Positions 37,785-45,925 of a DNA stretch of 64,000 nt are shown here, in pieces. Source of the stretch: Arthrobacter sp. PM3 (GTDB lineage: Bacteria; Actinomycetota; Actinomycetes; Actinomycetales; Micrococcaceae); NCBI RefSeq assembly GCF_003352915.1, contig NZ_CP022314.1:3381620-3445619 (forward strand), read 5' to 3'. Made by a program: the position numbers and the translations under genes. Positions within the stretch are counted from its first letter, which is position 1; the number at the start of each line of letters is the position of its first letter. The notes beneath the pieces are model-generated. The model made no database searches, had not been told where the DNA came from, and was given only the letters and a program-made list of their open reading frames with translations.

Positions 37785-38789
37785 TCACTCCGCTTCCTGG
37801 CCGAAGGAGAGGGCGAGTGTTCCGCTTCTTTTGAGCGCATCGATGACGACGGCGGGTTCGATGGATTGGGTGTACTTCACCCAGGGGGCGGATTTCAGGT
37901 AGTCGTATAGCGCTGCCCGGCTGGGGAACACGGCGTCGATCAGGAGTTGGAAGTCGCCGGCCAGGACGGCGGCGTATCGCACGGACGGGTCGTGCGTTAG
38001 TTCGGCACCGACGTGGTCCAGGTCCGGGAACGGTACTTTGACCCAGAGCAGCACTTCCACGGGCAGGCCCAGCAGTGCAGGTTCGAAGACGGCCCGGATG
38101 TAGAGCGATCCTTCGCTGCGGAGCTTTTCGACCCGCCGTTGCGCTGTCTGCACGGACAGGCCGGTGACCCGCGAGAGCTCTTCGAAGCTGACCCGCCCGT
38201 CGCGTTCGAGGGTCCGGAGTATTTGCCGGTCTTCCTTGCCGAGCTGGGGCGCCTGTCCCAGGTCGGTGGGGGCCTGGACGTAGGCGTCACCGCCAAGGGC
38301 TGCGACCTCATCAGGTGTGAGGACGCCGGGGTCCCATTGGTGCATGGTGCGGAAGTAGTTCAGTACCGGGTAGGTGGATGCGCTGCTGACCCCCGGGAGG
38401 CTACCAATATCCCTGATGAGCAGGTCCGAGAACGTGGAGACCGGGCTGGACATCTCCGCGGCGCAATCGGCCGAACCAGTGAGGAGGAAGGTGTAGAGCG
38501 TATCGGGCCGGCGTGCAAGGGCGGATGCGGCGATCCCGGCCGTTCCTGGGGTGCAGGTGGCCTTCAGCACGAACTGCTCGGTATGGCGGAAGCGCCGCGG
38601 ATTGCTCAGGGCACGGATCCGAACCCTTCCCTGACGCAGGAGCTCCGGGCCGCGCCGTGCGACCGTTCGCTCAGGTTCCCCGAGTGTGGCGGCGATTTTC
38701 GCCCAGGACGCCCGGCCGTCGACCTGCAGCGCCGCGATGATCCGCCGGTCCAGGGGACTCGGCCCGACGACTGGGTTCTGCGCTGCCAT
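37785..38789 (-). CDS. Lrp/AsnC-family regulator with two tandem HTH domains
   Basis: 334 residues, about twice a normal Lrp. Two AsnC-type helix-turn-helix units are visible (about 13-60: LDRRIIAALQVDGRASWAKIA; and about 185-235: LGKEDRQILRTLERDGRVSF), each followed by an Lrp ligand-binding-like domain, giving the HTH-RAM-HTH-RAM form known in actinobacteria. ATG at 38789 with GAGGGG 5 nt before it. It is divergent from the esterase operon, which it most likely controls in response to a substrate. Confidence 0.9.
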   Translation of the reverse strand: MAAQNPVVGPSPLDRRIIAALQVDGRASWAKIAATLGEPERTVARRGPELLRQGRVRIRALSNPRRFRHTEQFVLKATCTPGTAGIAASALARRPDTLYTFLLTGSADCAAEMSSPVSTFSDLLIRDIGSLPGVSSASTYPVLNYFRTMHQWDPGVLTPDEVAALGGDAYVQAPTDLGQAPQLGKEDRQILRTLERDGRVSFEELSRVTGLSVQTAQRRVEKLRSEGSLYIRAVFEPALLGLPVEVLLWVKVPFPDLDHVGAELTHDPSVRYAAVLAGDFQLLIDAVFPSRAALYDYLKSAPWVKYTQSIEPAVVIDALKRSGTLALSFGQEAE

Positions 38790-38824
38790 GACAACCCCTC
38801 AACTCTCGGATTTATCGGCCATGA

Positions 38825-38869
38825 AGTTGGCTGATTCTTCCAACTGTACTGATTTCGTTGTCTGAAATC
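38825..38869. promoter_or_regulatory. Two inverted repeats in the regulator/esterase divergent region
   Basis: AGTTGG-n9-CCAACT (38825-38845) and GATTTC-n7-GAAATC (38851-38869) lie between the divergent genes. They are good candidates for binding sites of the Lrp-type regulator at 37785-38789. Confidence 0.45.
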
Positions 38870-38935
38870 TTGATCCACAGCACAGTGGGTGTGAGAGATG
38901 TGATTCGCACTACAAGAACGATGATGAGGACTTCG

Positions 38936-40438
38936 ATGGAAACAATCGCCCACACCAGGTACGGAGCGCTCAGGGGAGTGGCCAGCGGCGCCGGGACGGT
39001 CAGTTGGCGCGGCATACGGTACGCAGCACCCCCGACCGGTGAGCGCCGCTGGCGGGCCCCTGCCAGACCCGAGCACTGGGACGGCGCCATCGACGCTTCC
39101 TCCTTCGGTACCCGCGCACCCCAGGTCCTGACCCCGGAGCTGGTGCCGCCCGGGGGAGCCGAGCCCTCCGATGCTGATACACCGTTCGGTGAGGATTGCC
39201 TGTTCGTCAACGTCACGGCCCCTGTGAAGGCCGAGGGACCATCGCCGGTGCTGGTGTGGTTCCACGGCGGCGGATACATCTGGGGATCGGGCGCGAACTA
39301 CATCGGCGACGGCGTGGCCTTGGCACAGGATGGGATCATCGTCGTCACTGTCAATTACCGTCTCGGTGCGCTGGGATTCCTGCGCCTTGACCACCTGCTG
39401 GGCCCGCAGTACGCTCCCGCGGTCAACGCCGGCCTGCTGGATCAAATCGCGGCCCTGCGCTGGGTCCGGGAGAACATCGCAGCCTTCGGCGGGGACCCGG
39501 ACAGGGTGACCATCGCCGGGGTCTCCGCGGGCGGCAAGAGCGTCGCCAACCTCATGGCCGCACCGGAAACGCAGGGGACCTTCCAGCGGGCCATCGTCCA
39601 AAGCGGCGGCGATCACGTCAACACCCTGGAAGGCGCAGCCGAGCTCACCAGCACGCTCCTGGCCGTGTTGGGACTGGACGCCGAGGACGCGGCACAGTTG
39701 CTGAGCGTCCCTGCCGACGTCCTGCTCCAGGCCCAGCAGCAGATCGCCACCGGGGTCCGCGCAACCTGGCTCTGGCGGCCCACGGTCGACGGAACGGTGC
39801 TGCCAACGACGCCGACGGCGGCCTTGGCCTCAGGCCGGGCCGCGGGCATCAGCATGATGGCCGGGGTCACCCGGAACGAAGCCGGAAGCTATGACGTCGC
39901 CGACCCTTCGGCCGCGGACCAAACCCCCCGGGTCCTCCAGGAAATCTTCGGAATCCGCGGTGCCGCCGTCCACTTCATCTACCAGGCGTCCCGCCCGGAA
40001 GCTGACCAGCGGACCGTGCACCGGGCCATCATGGCCGATGAACGCTACGGAATCCCCACCATCGGACTGCTCGATGCCCAAACCAGTCACGGCCCGTGCT
40101 GGCGCTACCGCTTCGATGCCCCCACCCCGGGAGCGCCCCAGGACAAGTGGGGTTTCCACGGCGCCGACGTCCCTTATGTCTGGGACATCGGTCTGGACCA
40201 CGCCGACAGTGAACTCCGTTCCCTTTCCGCCGGGATGCGGGCCTCCTGGGCCGCGTTCATCCATGGCGGAAAACCCGACGCACCTGGGCTGCCCTACTGG
40301 CCCGAGTACGACACGTCAGAACGAACAACCATGATCCTCGACCGGCAATCCACGGTCGAAACGGACCCCCACAGCGCTGAACGACAAGCCTGGTCGGGCA
40401 TGCAGTGGACCCCCGGCACCTGGTGGGACCTTCCCTGA
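38936..40438 (+). CDS. Carboxylesterase type B
   Basis: 500-residue alpha/beta hydrolase of the carboxylesterase/cholinesterase family, cytosolic (no signal). The N-terminal RGIRYAAPPTGERRW, GEDCLFVNV, oxyanion hole WFHGGGYIWG and nucleophile S197 in AGVSAGGKS (GVSAG in place of the usual GESAG) are present, with the Glu and His expected further on. Probably hydrolyses an ester or carbamate substrate brought in by the neighbouring transporter. ATG at 38936 with GAGGA 5 nt upstream; the frame is open to 38858 but conserved sequence begins at METIAHTRYG. First gene of an operon with MFS, SnoaL, CoA-transferase and carboxyltransferase. Confidence 0.92.
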   Translation: METIAHTRYGALRGVASGAGTVSWRGIRYAAPPTGERRWRAPARPEHWDGAIDASSFGTRAPQVLTPELVPPGGAEPSDADTPFGEDCLFVNVTAPVKAEGPSPVLVWFHGGGYIWGSGANYIGDGVALAQDGIIVVTVNYRLGALGFLRLDHLLGPQYAPAVNAGLLDQIAALRWVRENIAAFGGDPDRVTIAGVSAGGKSVANLMAAPETQGTFQRAIVQSGGDHVNTLEGAAELTSTLLAVLGLDAEDAAQLLSVPADVLLQAQQQIATGVRATWLWRPTVDGTVLPTTPTAALASGRAAGISMMAGVTRNEAGSYDVADPSAADQTPRVLQEIFGIRGAAVHFIYQASRPEADQRTVHRAIMADERYGIPTIGLLDAQTSHGPCWRYRFDAPTPGAPQDKWGFHGADVPYVWDIGLDHADSELRSLSAGMRASWAAFIHGGKPDAPGLPYWPEYDTSERTTMILDRQSTVETDPHSAERQAWSGMQWTPGTWWDLP

Positions 40439-40489
40439 CCAGGCCCGGCAGCTCCACCCCTTCAGGCCACAACGTGAAATGAGCCCCCA

Positions 40490-41866
40490 ATGACTTCCTC
40501 CACCATCCCGCAATCGGGCATCGTCAACGAAGACCTGCCCCGGGCCCTGTACCGCAAGATCGCCTGGCGCCTGCTGCCCATCGCATCGATCTGCTACGCG
40601 GTAGCCATCATCGACCGCGTCAATATCGGCTTCGCCAAACTCCAAATGAGCGCCGACATCGGCCTCTCCGCCGCCGCCTACGGCCTGGGCGCCGGGATCT
40701 TCTTCCTCGCCTATGTCCTCTTCGAAGTCCCCAGCAACATGATCCTGGAACGCATCGGTGCGAAAATCTGGATCGCCCGCATCATGATCACCTGGGGTGC
40801 TGTGACCATCCTGACCGGCTTCGTCCAGAACACCGAACAGTTCTACGGCGCCCGCATCCTGCTGGGCATCGCCGAGGCCGGCTTTTACCCCGGCATGGTC
40901 TACTTCCTGGCCCAATGGTTCCCCCGTAAACGACTCGCCCAGGCACTTGCGCTGCTGGTCGTCGCCGGGCCTATGGGAAGCATCTTCGTCGGCCCCCTGT
41001 CCGGCTGGATCATGACCAGCTTCGCCGGCACCGCCGACATGGCCGGCTGGCAGTGGCTGTTCATCATCCAGGGCGCCCCCGCCATCATCATGGGTGTGGT
41101 CTTCTACTTCGTTGTCTCCAGCACCCCCAAAGACGCCCGCTGGCTCACCGACACTGAAAAGTCCGTCCTGTTCCGGTCCCTTACCACCGCAGACAAAGCA
41201 GAACCGGCCTTCAAGCGGTTCAAGCAGGCCGCCACCAACAAGCGTGTCTGGATCCTGGGATTCATCCTCGCGGCAAACTACATCGGCATCTACGCCGTGA
41301 TCTTCTGGATTCCCAGCATCCTCAAATCCACCGGCGTCACCGACGTGGCCGCCGTCGGAATACTCTCCTCCATCCCCTGGGTCGCCGCCGTCGCCGCGAC
41401 CATCCTTGTGGGCATCTACTGCGACAAGTCCCAAGCCCACCGCCGGATCCTGGTGATCGGCATGGTCATCGCCGCGGCCGGGCTGGTCATCAGCGTCTCC
41501 ACCGGCAACCAGACCGTCGCGACCTTGACCGGAATCTCCATGGCGGCTGCGTTCTTCACCGCCACAGGACCGATCATTTGGGCCATCACCAACCTCCAGC
41601 TCAACGGCATGGCCGCCGCGGCCGCCGGCATTGCACTGATCAACACGGTCGGATCAATCGGTTCCTTCCTCGGCCCCTACGTCATGGGCCTTGGCCAGGA
41701 CTGGACCGGCAACACCGTCGCCCCGCTGCTCGTCATTGCGGGGGTCGCCGTCATCGGAGCCATCGTTGCGCTGACGCTCAAGGCCCCAGCCGCGACGCCG
41801 GCCGCTGCCGGGAACCTGGAGCCCGGCACGGTACCGCTTGAACCGACCGCCGGCAGTAAGCAATGA
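40490..41866 (+). CDS. MFS transporter, anion:cation symporter family (phthalate/tartrate-like)
   Basis: 458 residues with about 12 membrane helices. N-terminal segments YRKIAWRLLPIASICY, DRVNIGFAKLQM and FEVPSNMILERIGAK are typical of the ACS family, which imports organic acids with protons. The central loop is cytosolic (about 205-245). It lies 51 bp after the esterase gene and overlaps the next gene by 4 bp (ATGA). Likely imports the substrate (or acid product) used by this operon; the exact compound cannot be told. Confidence 0.9.
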   Translation: MTSSTIPQSGIVNEDLPRALYRKIAWRLLPIASICYAVAIIDRVNIGFAKLQMSADIGLSAAAYGLGAGIFFLAYVLFEVPSNMILERIGAKIWIARIMITWGAVTILTGFVQNTEQFYGARILLGIAEAGFYPGMVYFLAQWFPRKRLAQALALLVVAGPMGSIFVGPLSGWIMTSFAGTADMAGWQWLFIIQGAPAIIMGVVFYFVVSSTPKDARWLTDTEKSVLFRSLTTADKAEPAFKRFKQAATNKRVWILGFILAANYIGIYAVIFWIPSILKSTGVTDVAAVGILSSIPWVAAVAATILVGIYCDKSQAHRRILVIGMVIAAAGLVISVSTGNQTVATLTGISMAAAFFTATGPIIWAITNLQLNGMAAAAAGIALINTVGSIGSFLGPYVMGLGQDWTGNTVAPLLVIAGVAVIGAIVALTLKAPAATPAAAGNLEPGTVPLEPTAGSKQ

Positions 41867-42198
41867 ACCTCGAAGTGACGGTCCGTGCGGTGATGGCCGC
41901 TTACAACTACGGCGACGCGGAACCCCTGATCAGCACCTTCGCCCCGGACGTTGAATACACGATCGTTGATCTCGGCAAAACCTACAAGGGCTTGGGCGCC
42001 GTCACCGCCCTCGCAAACGACGGCGCCGGTGTCACCCGGTTCCACCTCAAAGAGGTCATCGTCAACGGCCCCCTCGTCACCTACACGTACGACCACGAGA
42101 ACCCGCTGGCCGGCATCAGCTATCACGGCCCGGGCCTGGCCGTCCAACGCTATAACGACCACGGCCAACTCACTGCTCACTGGGCCTACCGGGCCTGA
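41863..42198 (+). CDS. SnoaL/NTF2-like small protein
   Basis: 111 residues with the NTF2/SnoaL cone-shaped fold pattern (AAYNYGDAEPLISTFAPDVEYTI at the N-terminus, then alternating strands). Such proteins act as small isomerases, hydrolases or binding proteins, often in catabolic clusters. Translationally coupled (ATGA) to the MFS gene, 24 bp before the CoA-transferase gene, so it probably handles a pathway intermediate. Reaction unknown. Confidence 0.75.
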   Translation: MNLEVTVRAVMAAYNYGDAEPLISTFAPDVEYTIVDLGKTYKGLGAVTALANDGAGVTRFHLKEVIVNGPLVTYTYDHENPLAGISYHGPGLAVQRYNDHGQLTAHWAYRA

Positions 42199-42222
42199 CC
42201 GCACCACGTTTGAAGGACATTC

Positions 42223-43452
42223 ATGAACGAGACACCCTCCACGAGCAGGACCGGGCCCCTGGCCGGCTACCTGGTCGTTGACCTCAGCCGTGCCCTTGCC
42301 GGCCCCCATGCCGGCATGATGTTCGCCGACCTCGGCGCACGCGTCATCAAAGTCGAAACCCCCGTCACCGGCGATGATACCCGCAGTTGGGGGCCACCTT
42401 TCGTTGGCCCCGTAGATGACCCGCAGGCCACCTATTTCCTTTCCTGCAACCGCAACAAGGAATCCATCACCCTGGATCTGAAAAGCGAGGACGGCCGCAC
42501 CGTGCTGCGCGAACTGCTGGAACGCGCCGATGTGGTCATCGAAAACTTCCGCCCGGGGGTCCTTGACCGGCTGGGCTTCCCGCCGGCGACCATGCACGCC
42601 CTGAACCCGGCACTGGTCGTCCTGTCCATCACCGGTTTCGGCCACGACGGACCCGAAGCCCACCGCAGCGGCTACGACCAGATTCTGCAGGGCGAGGCCG
42701 GACTCATGTCCCTCACCGGAGCCGGACCCGATGACCCCCAGCGGGTCGGGGTGCCCATCGCAGACCTGCTCGCCGGCATCTACGGCGCTTTCGGCACCGT
42801 CGCTGCGTTGCTGCAACGCGGGAAGACCGGTCAGGGCCAGACCGTCCGCACGTCACTGCTGGCAGCCTTGGTCGGGGTCCATGCCTTCCAGGGAACACGG
42901 GCCACCGTCGCCGGCGAAACCCCGCAAGCCCAAGGCAACCACCACCCCTCCATTGCCCCCTACGGGCTCTTCCGCTGCCACGGCGGACATGTCCAAATCA
43001 GCGTGGGAAGCCAGAAACTCTGGCAGGCCTTCGCCACCACCTTCGGCATCGACCCGGACCGGACCGGCTTTGCCAGCAACGCCGACCGGGTCAGGAACCG
43101 GGCCGAACTCACCGCCGTAATTGAGCAGGCGTTCGCTGACTACGAACCCGTAGTCTTGCTGTCGACGTTGAACGCTGCCGGGATCCCGGCAGGGAAGGTC
43201 AGGAACCTCACGGAGGTCTATGAATGGGACCAGCTCGCATCCCAGGGCCTGCTCATCAACGTGGACCATGACATCCTCGGTAGCATCTCCCTTCCCGGCC
43301 CGCCCTTGCGGTTCTTCACCGGAAACGGTGACGAGGAAACCACCCCAACGATGCATACAGCCCCGCCGCTGCTGAACCAGCACACCACCAGCATCAGGGA
43401 ATGGCTCGGACTCCCGGACAACGAACCGGTGATGTCCGCGGGGGAACGCTAA
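42223..43452 (+). CDS. CaiB/BaiF family III CoA-transferase
   Basis: Moves CoA between acyl groups through a mixed-anhydride intermediate on a conserved Asp. 409 residues, normal length. Visible: PLAGYLVVDLSRALAGPHAG, MFADLGARVIKVE, NRNKESITLDLKSEDGR, VVIENFRPGVLDRLG, and the ending region with WLGL. GAAGGA ribosome site before the ATG. It should activate an acid to its CoA thioester, which then passes to the carboxyltransferase encoded 4 bp downstream. Confidence 0.93.
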   Translation: MNETPSTSRTGPLAGYLVVDLSRALAGPHAGMMFADLGARVIKVETPVTGDDTRSWGPPFVGPVDDPQATYFLSCNRNKESITLDLKSEDGRTVLRELLERADVVIENFRPGVLDRLGFPPATMHALNPALVVLSITGFGHDGPEAHRSGYDQILQGEAGLMSLTGAGPDDPQRVGVPIADLLAGIYGAFGTVAALLQRGKTGQGQTVRTSLLAALVGVHAFQGTRATVAGETPQAQGNHHPSIAPYGLFRCHGGHVQISVGSQKLWQAFATTFGIDPDRTGFASNADRVRNRAELTAVIEQAFADYEPVVLLSTLNAAGIPAGKVRNLTEVYEWDQLASQGLLINVDHDILGSISLPGPPLRFFTGNGDEETTPTMHTAPPLLNQHTTSIREWLGLPDNEPVMSAGER

Positions 43453-43456
43453 AGCC

Positions 43457-44977
43457 ATGGCAGTTGATCAACAAACCCGGCGCCTGAACGCCTCTGAACT
43501 CATCAACTGCATCATTGAGCCCGGCAGCTACCGAAGCTGGGACCAGCCCGTGACCGATCCCCCGTGTGGAGCCGACTACGCGAATGACCTGTCAGCGGCC
43601 CGGGCTAGAACCGGCGTCGACGAATCAGTCCTGACCGGAGAAGGAACCATCCAGGGCCGGCGCGTGGCCCTGATCGTCAGCGAATTCCGTTTCCTGGGCG
43701 GATCGATCGGCCTGGCCGCAGCGGCACGGATCGTTACTGCCGTCGAACGCGCCACCCGGGAAGGACTGCCGCTGCTGGCCGCTCCAGCCTCCGGCGGCAC
43801 ACGAATGCAGGAAGGCACCATCGCGTTCATCGCCATGGTCAGGATCAGCACCGCCGTCCGCGCCCACCGCCAGGCCGGTCTGCCCTATATTGTTTATCTG
43901 CGCCACCCCACCACCGGTGGAGTGATGGCTTCCTGGGGTTCCCTGGGTCACCTCACCCTCGCAGAACCTTCAGCGATGCTCGGCTTCCTCGGCCCCCGGG
44001 TCTACGAAGCCCTCCACAACGCCCCTTTCCCCGAGAACGTCCAGGTCGCCGAAAACCTTCTCACCCACGGACTCATCGACGCCGTGGTCCCTCCCGAGCA
44101 CGTCGCTGACACTGTCGCGAAGGCATTGGCTACCATGCTCGCCAAGCCTCGTCCGGCACTCCCTGAACCGGAGACCCTCCAGGTCCAGCCCTCCCGGGCC
44201 GGGGCATGGGAATCGGTCACAATCTCCCGCAATCCGGCACGGCCCGGCCTGCGGGAGCTGCTTGCCCACGCCGCGACGGACGTGCTCCCACTGCACGGCA
44301 CCGGGCAAGGGGAAAAAGACTCCGGGCTCCTGCTGGCCCTGGCACGCTTCGGGCAAGCCGGGTGTGTCGTGATCGGCCACACCAGGCCAACCACAAACGA
44401 TGAGCCAGCCATGGGACCAGCTGCACTCCGGGAGGGCCGCCGCGGAATGCACCTGGCAGAAGAACTCGGGCTTCCCGTGCTGACGGTGATTGATACCGCC
44501 GGGGCGGCCCTCTCGAAGGAAGCCGAAGAAGGCGGCCTGGCCGGGGAGATCGCCCACTCCATCTATGACCTGGTGGGGCTGAAGACGCCAAGCGTTTCGG
44601 TGCTCTTGGGGCAGGGCGCCGGGGGAGGAGCCTTGGCGCTGTTGCCGGCTGACCGGACCATCGCTGCCCACCACGCGTGGCTCTCACCGCTGCCCCCCGA
44701 AGGTGCCTCGGCCATTCTGTACCGCACCACCGGGCAGGCACCTGCCGTAGCCCAAGCGCAACAGGTCAACGTCGCGGCCCTCCACCAATGGGGCATCGTC
44801 GATCATCTCGTGGGCGAACGCCCGGACGCTGCGCTCGAGAGCGCAGCGTTTTGCCGGCGCCTCGGCACGGCCATTGAGTATGAGTTGTCCGGCCTGGCTT
44901 TGAAACCATCCCAGGATTTTCCCGCCCGACGCATTCGCAGATTCCTTGCGCTGGATGCCTTGAATCCGGCGCTTTGA
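43457..44977 (+). CDS. Fused carboxyltransferase (beta-alpha), AccD3-like
   Basis: 506 residues: the N-terminal half matches carboxyltransferase beta-like domains (GSIGLAAAARIVTAVERA, ASGGTRMQEG, RHPTTGGVMASWGS) and the C-terminal half alpha-like domains (VVIGHTRPTTN, LPVLTVIDTAGAALS, GQGAGGGALALLPADR, PEGASAILYR). This layout resembles mycobacterial AccD3. No biotin carboxylase/carrier gene is adjacent, so it either uses an AccA-type subunit from elsewhere or works as a biotin-independent decarboxylase. No zinc-ribbon Cys4 motif is seen at the N-terminus. Last gene of the operon; a long GC stem-loop follows. Confidence 0.9.
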   Translation: MAVDQQTRRLNASELINCIIEPGSYRSWDQPVTDPPCGADYANDLSAARARTGVDESVLTGEGTIQGRRVALIVSEFRFLGGSIGLAAAARIVTAVERATREGLPLLAAPASGGTRMQEGTIAFIAMVRISTAVRAHRQAGLPYIVYLRHPTTGGVMASWGSLGHLTLAEPSAMLGFLGPRVYEALHNAPFPENVQVAENLLTHGLIDAVVPPEHVADTVAKALATMLAKPRPALPEPETLQVQPSRAGAWESVTISRNPARPGLRELLAHAATDVLPLHGTGQGEKDSGLLLALARFGQAGCVVIGHTRPTTNDEPAMGPAALREGRRGMHLAEELGLPVLTVIDTAGAALSKEAEEGGLAGEIAHSIYDLVGLKTPSVSVLLGQGAGGGALALLPADRTIAAHHAWLSPLPPEGASAILYRTTGQAPAVAQAQQVNVAALHQWGIVDHLVGERPDAALESAAFCRRLGTAIEYELSGLALKPSQDFPARRIRRFLALDALNPAL

Positions 44978-45000
44978 GTGCCGGTCGCTGAGGTGGCGAT

Positions 45001-45038
45001 GCCGGGCCTCGGGGACCATTCGGTTCCCGAGGCCCGGC
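45001..45038. terminator. 17-bp stem-loop between convergent genes
   Basis: Positions 45001-45017 pair with 45022-45038 (16 Watson-Crick pairs and one G-U) around ATTC. No T-tract on either side, but it lies exactly between the convergent carboxyltransferase and SDR genes. A 10-bp palindrome GTGTGCACAC follows at 45042-45051. Confidence 0.8.
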
Positions 45039-45091
45039 AACGTGTGCACACTTGGTTGACCCGTCCTGACGGGTTTGTTCGAAGGGTGGTT

Positions 45092-45925
45092 TTAGCTGTG
45101 AGAGGCGGTGCTGAGGGCTTCACCAGCGGGTGGGCCAATTCTGACGCGTGGGTCGAATGCTATGGCTCCGGGTTCGACGGCAATGAGCCCGCCGTCCACT
45201 GGGATCGTGGCCGCGTTGATGTATGAGGCCTGGCTGGAGAGCAGCCAGGCGATGGCATTGGCGACTTCGGTGGATGTCGCAGGGCGTCGGCTGGGGACGA
45301 AGGCGGTGGCAAGGCTGTACGCTTCTTCGCGGTCCACACCGATTTGCTCAGCGAACTCGCCCATTTCCATGTCTGCCATCTCGGTCCGTGTCCAGCCTGG
45401 GCAGACCGCGTTCGCCCGGATACCGAGGGGACCGTAATCGACGGCGACCGACTGCATCAACATGGCAAGACCTGCCTTGGTGGCGTCGTATCCGGCGATC
45501 CCGGCCGTAGCACGAAGCGCCGCTGCCGAAGCCACACCCACGATGGCGCCTTCAGACTTAACCAGGTGGGGCAGGGCGGCCCGGACTAGGAAGAACGGAC
45601 CGGTCAGATTAGTCCTGACCATGGCATCCCAGTCCTCGGTGGAAAGATCCCCGGCACTTCCGGGACGCACAATTCCGGCGTTCAGGACCAAACCGTTAAG
45701 GCCTCCAAACTGTTCCACGGTTTCTGCCACAAGCCGCTCCATGTCCTCCGCGGAGGCGACATCGGCGACAACGGGGTGGGCTCCGGTTGCATCGGCGACC
45801 CCGGCCAGGACGTCTTGGCGGCGGCCGCAGACAACTACTTCCCAGCCTTGGTCTCGCAGCACTGCTGCTGAGGCGGCCCCAATTCCTGTGCCACCGCCGG
45901 TAACGATAGCGACGTTGCCGGTCAT
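45092..45925 (-). CDS. Short-chain dehydrogenase/reductase
   Basis: 277-residue classical SDR using NAD(P)(H). Cofactor site TGGGTGIG (about 9-16), NAG motif at 82-84, and catalytic S133, Y146 and K150 (YDATK) are all present. C-terminal part PVDGGL. The ATG overlaps the stop of the amidohydrolase gene by 4 bp (ATGA), so the two are coupled; it is the last gene of a minus-strand group. Probably oxidises an alcohol formed in the amine/amide pathway; substrate unknown. Confidence 0.92.
   Translation of the reverse strand: MTGNVAIVTGGGTGIGAASAAVLRDQGWEVVVCGRRQDVLAGVADATGAHPVVADVASAEDMERLVAETVEQFGGLNGLVLNAGIVRPGSAGDLSTEDWDAMVRTNLTGPFFLVRAALPHLVKSEGAIVGVASAAALRATAGIAGYDATKAGLAMLMQSVAVDYGPLGIRANAVCPGWTRTEMADMEMGEFAEQIGVDREEAYSLATAFVPSRRPATSTEVANAIAWLLSSQASYINAATIPVDGGLIAVEPGAIAFDPRVRIGPPAGEALSTASHS

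Noticed and set aside
45042..45051. GTGTGCACAC palindrome as an operator
   Set aside because: It lies between convergent genes behind a terminator, where an operator has no promoter to control; the short length makes chance likely.
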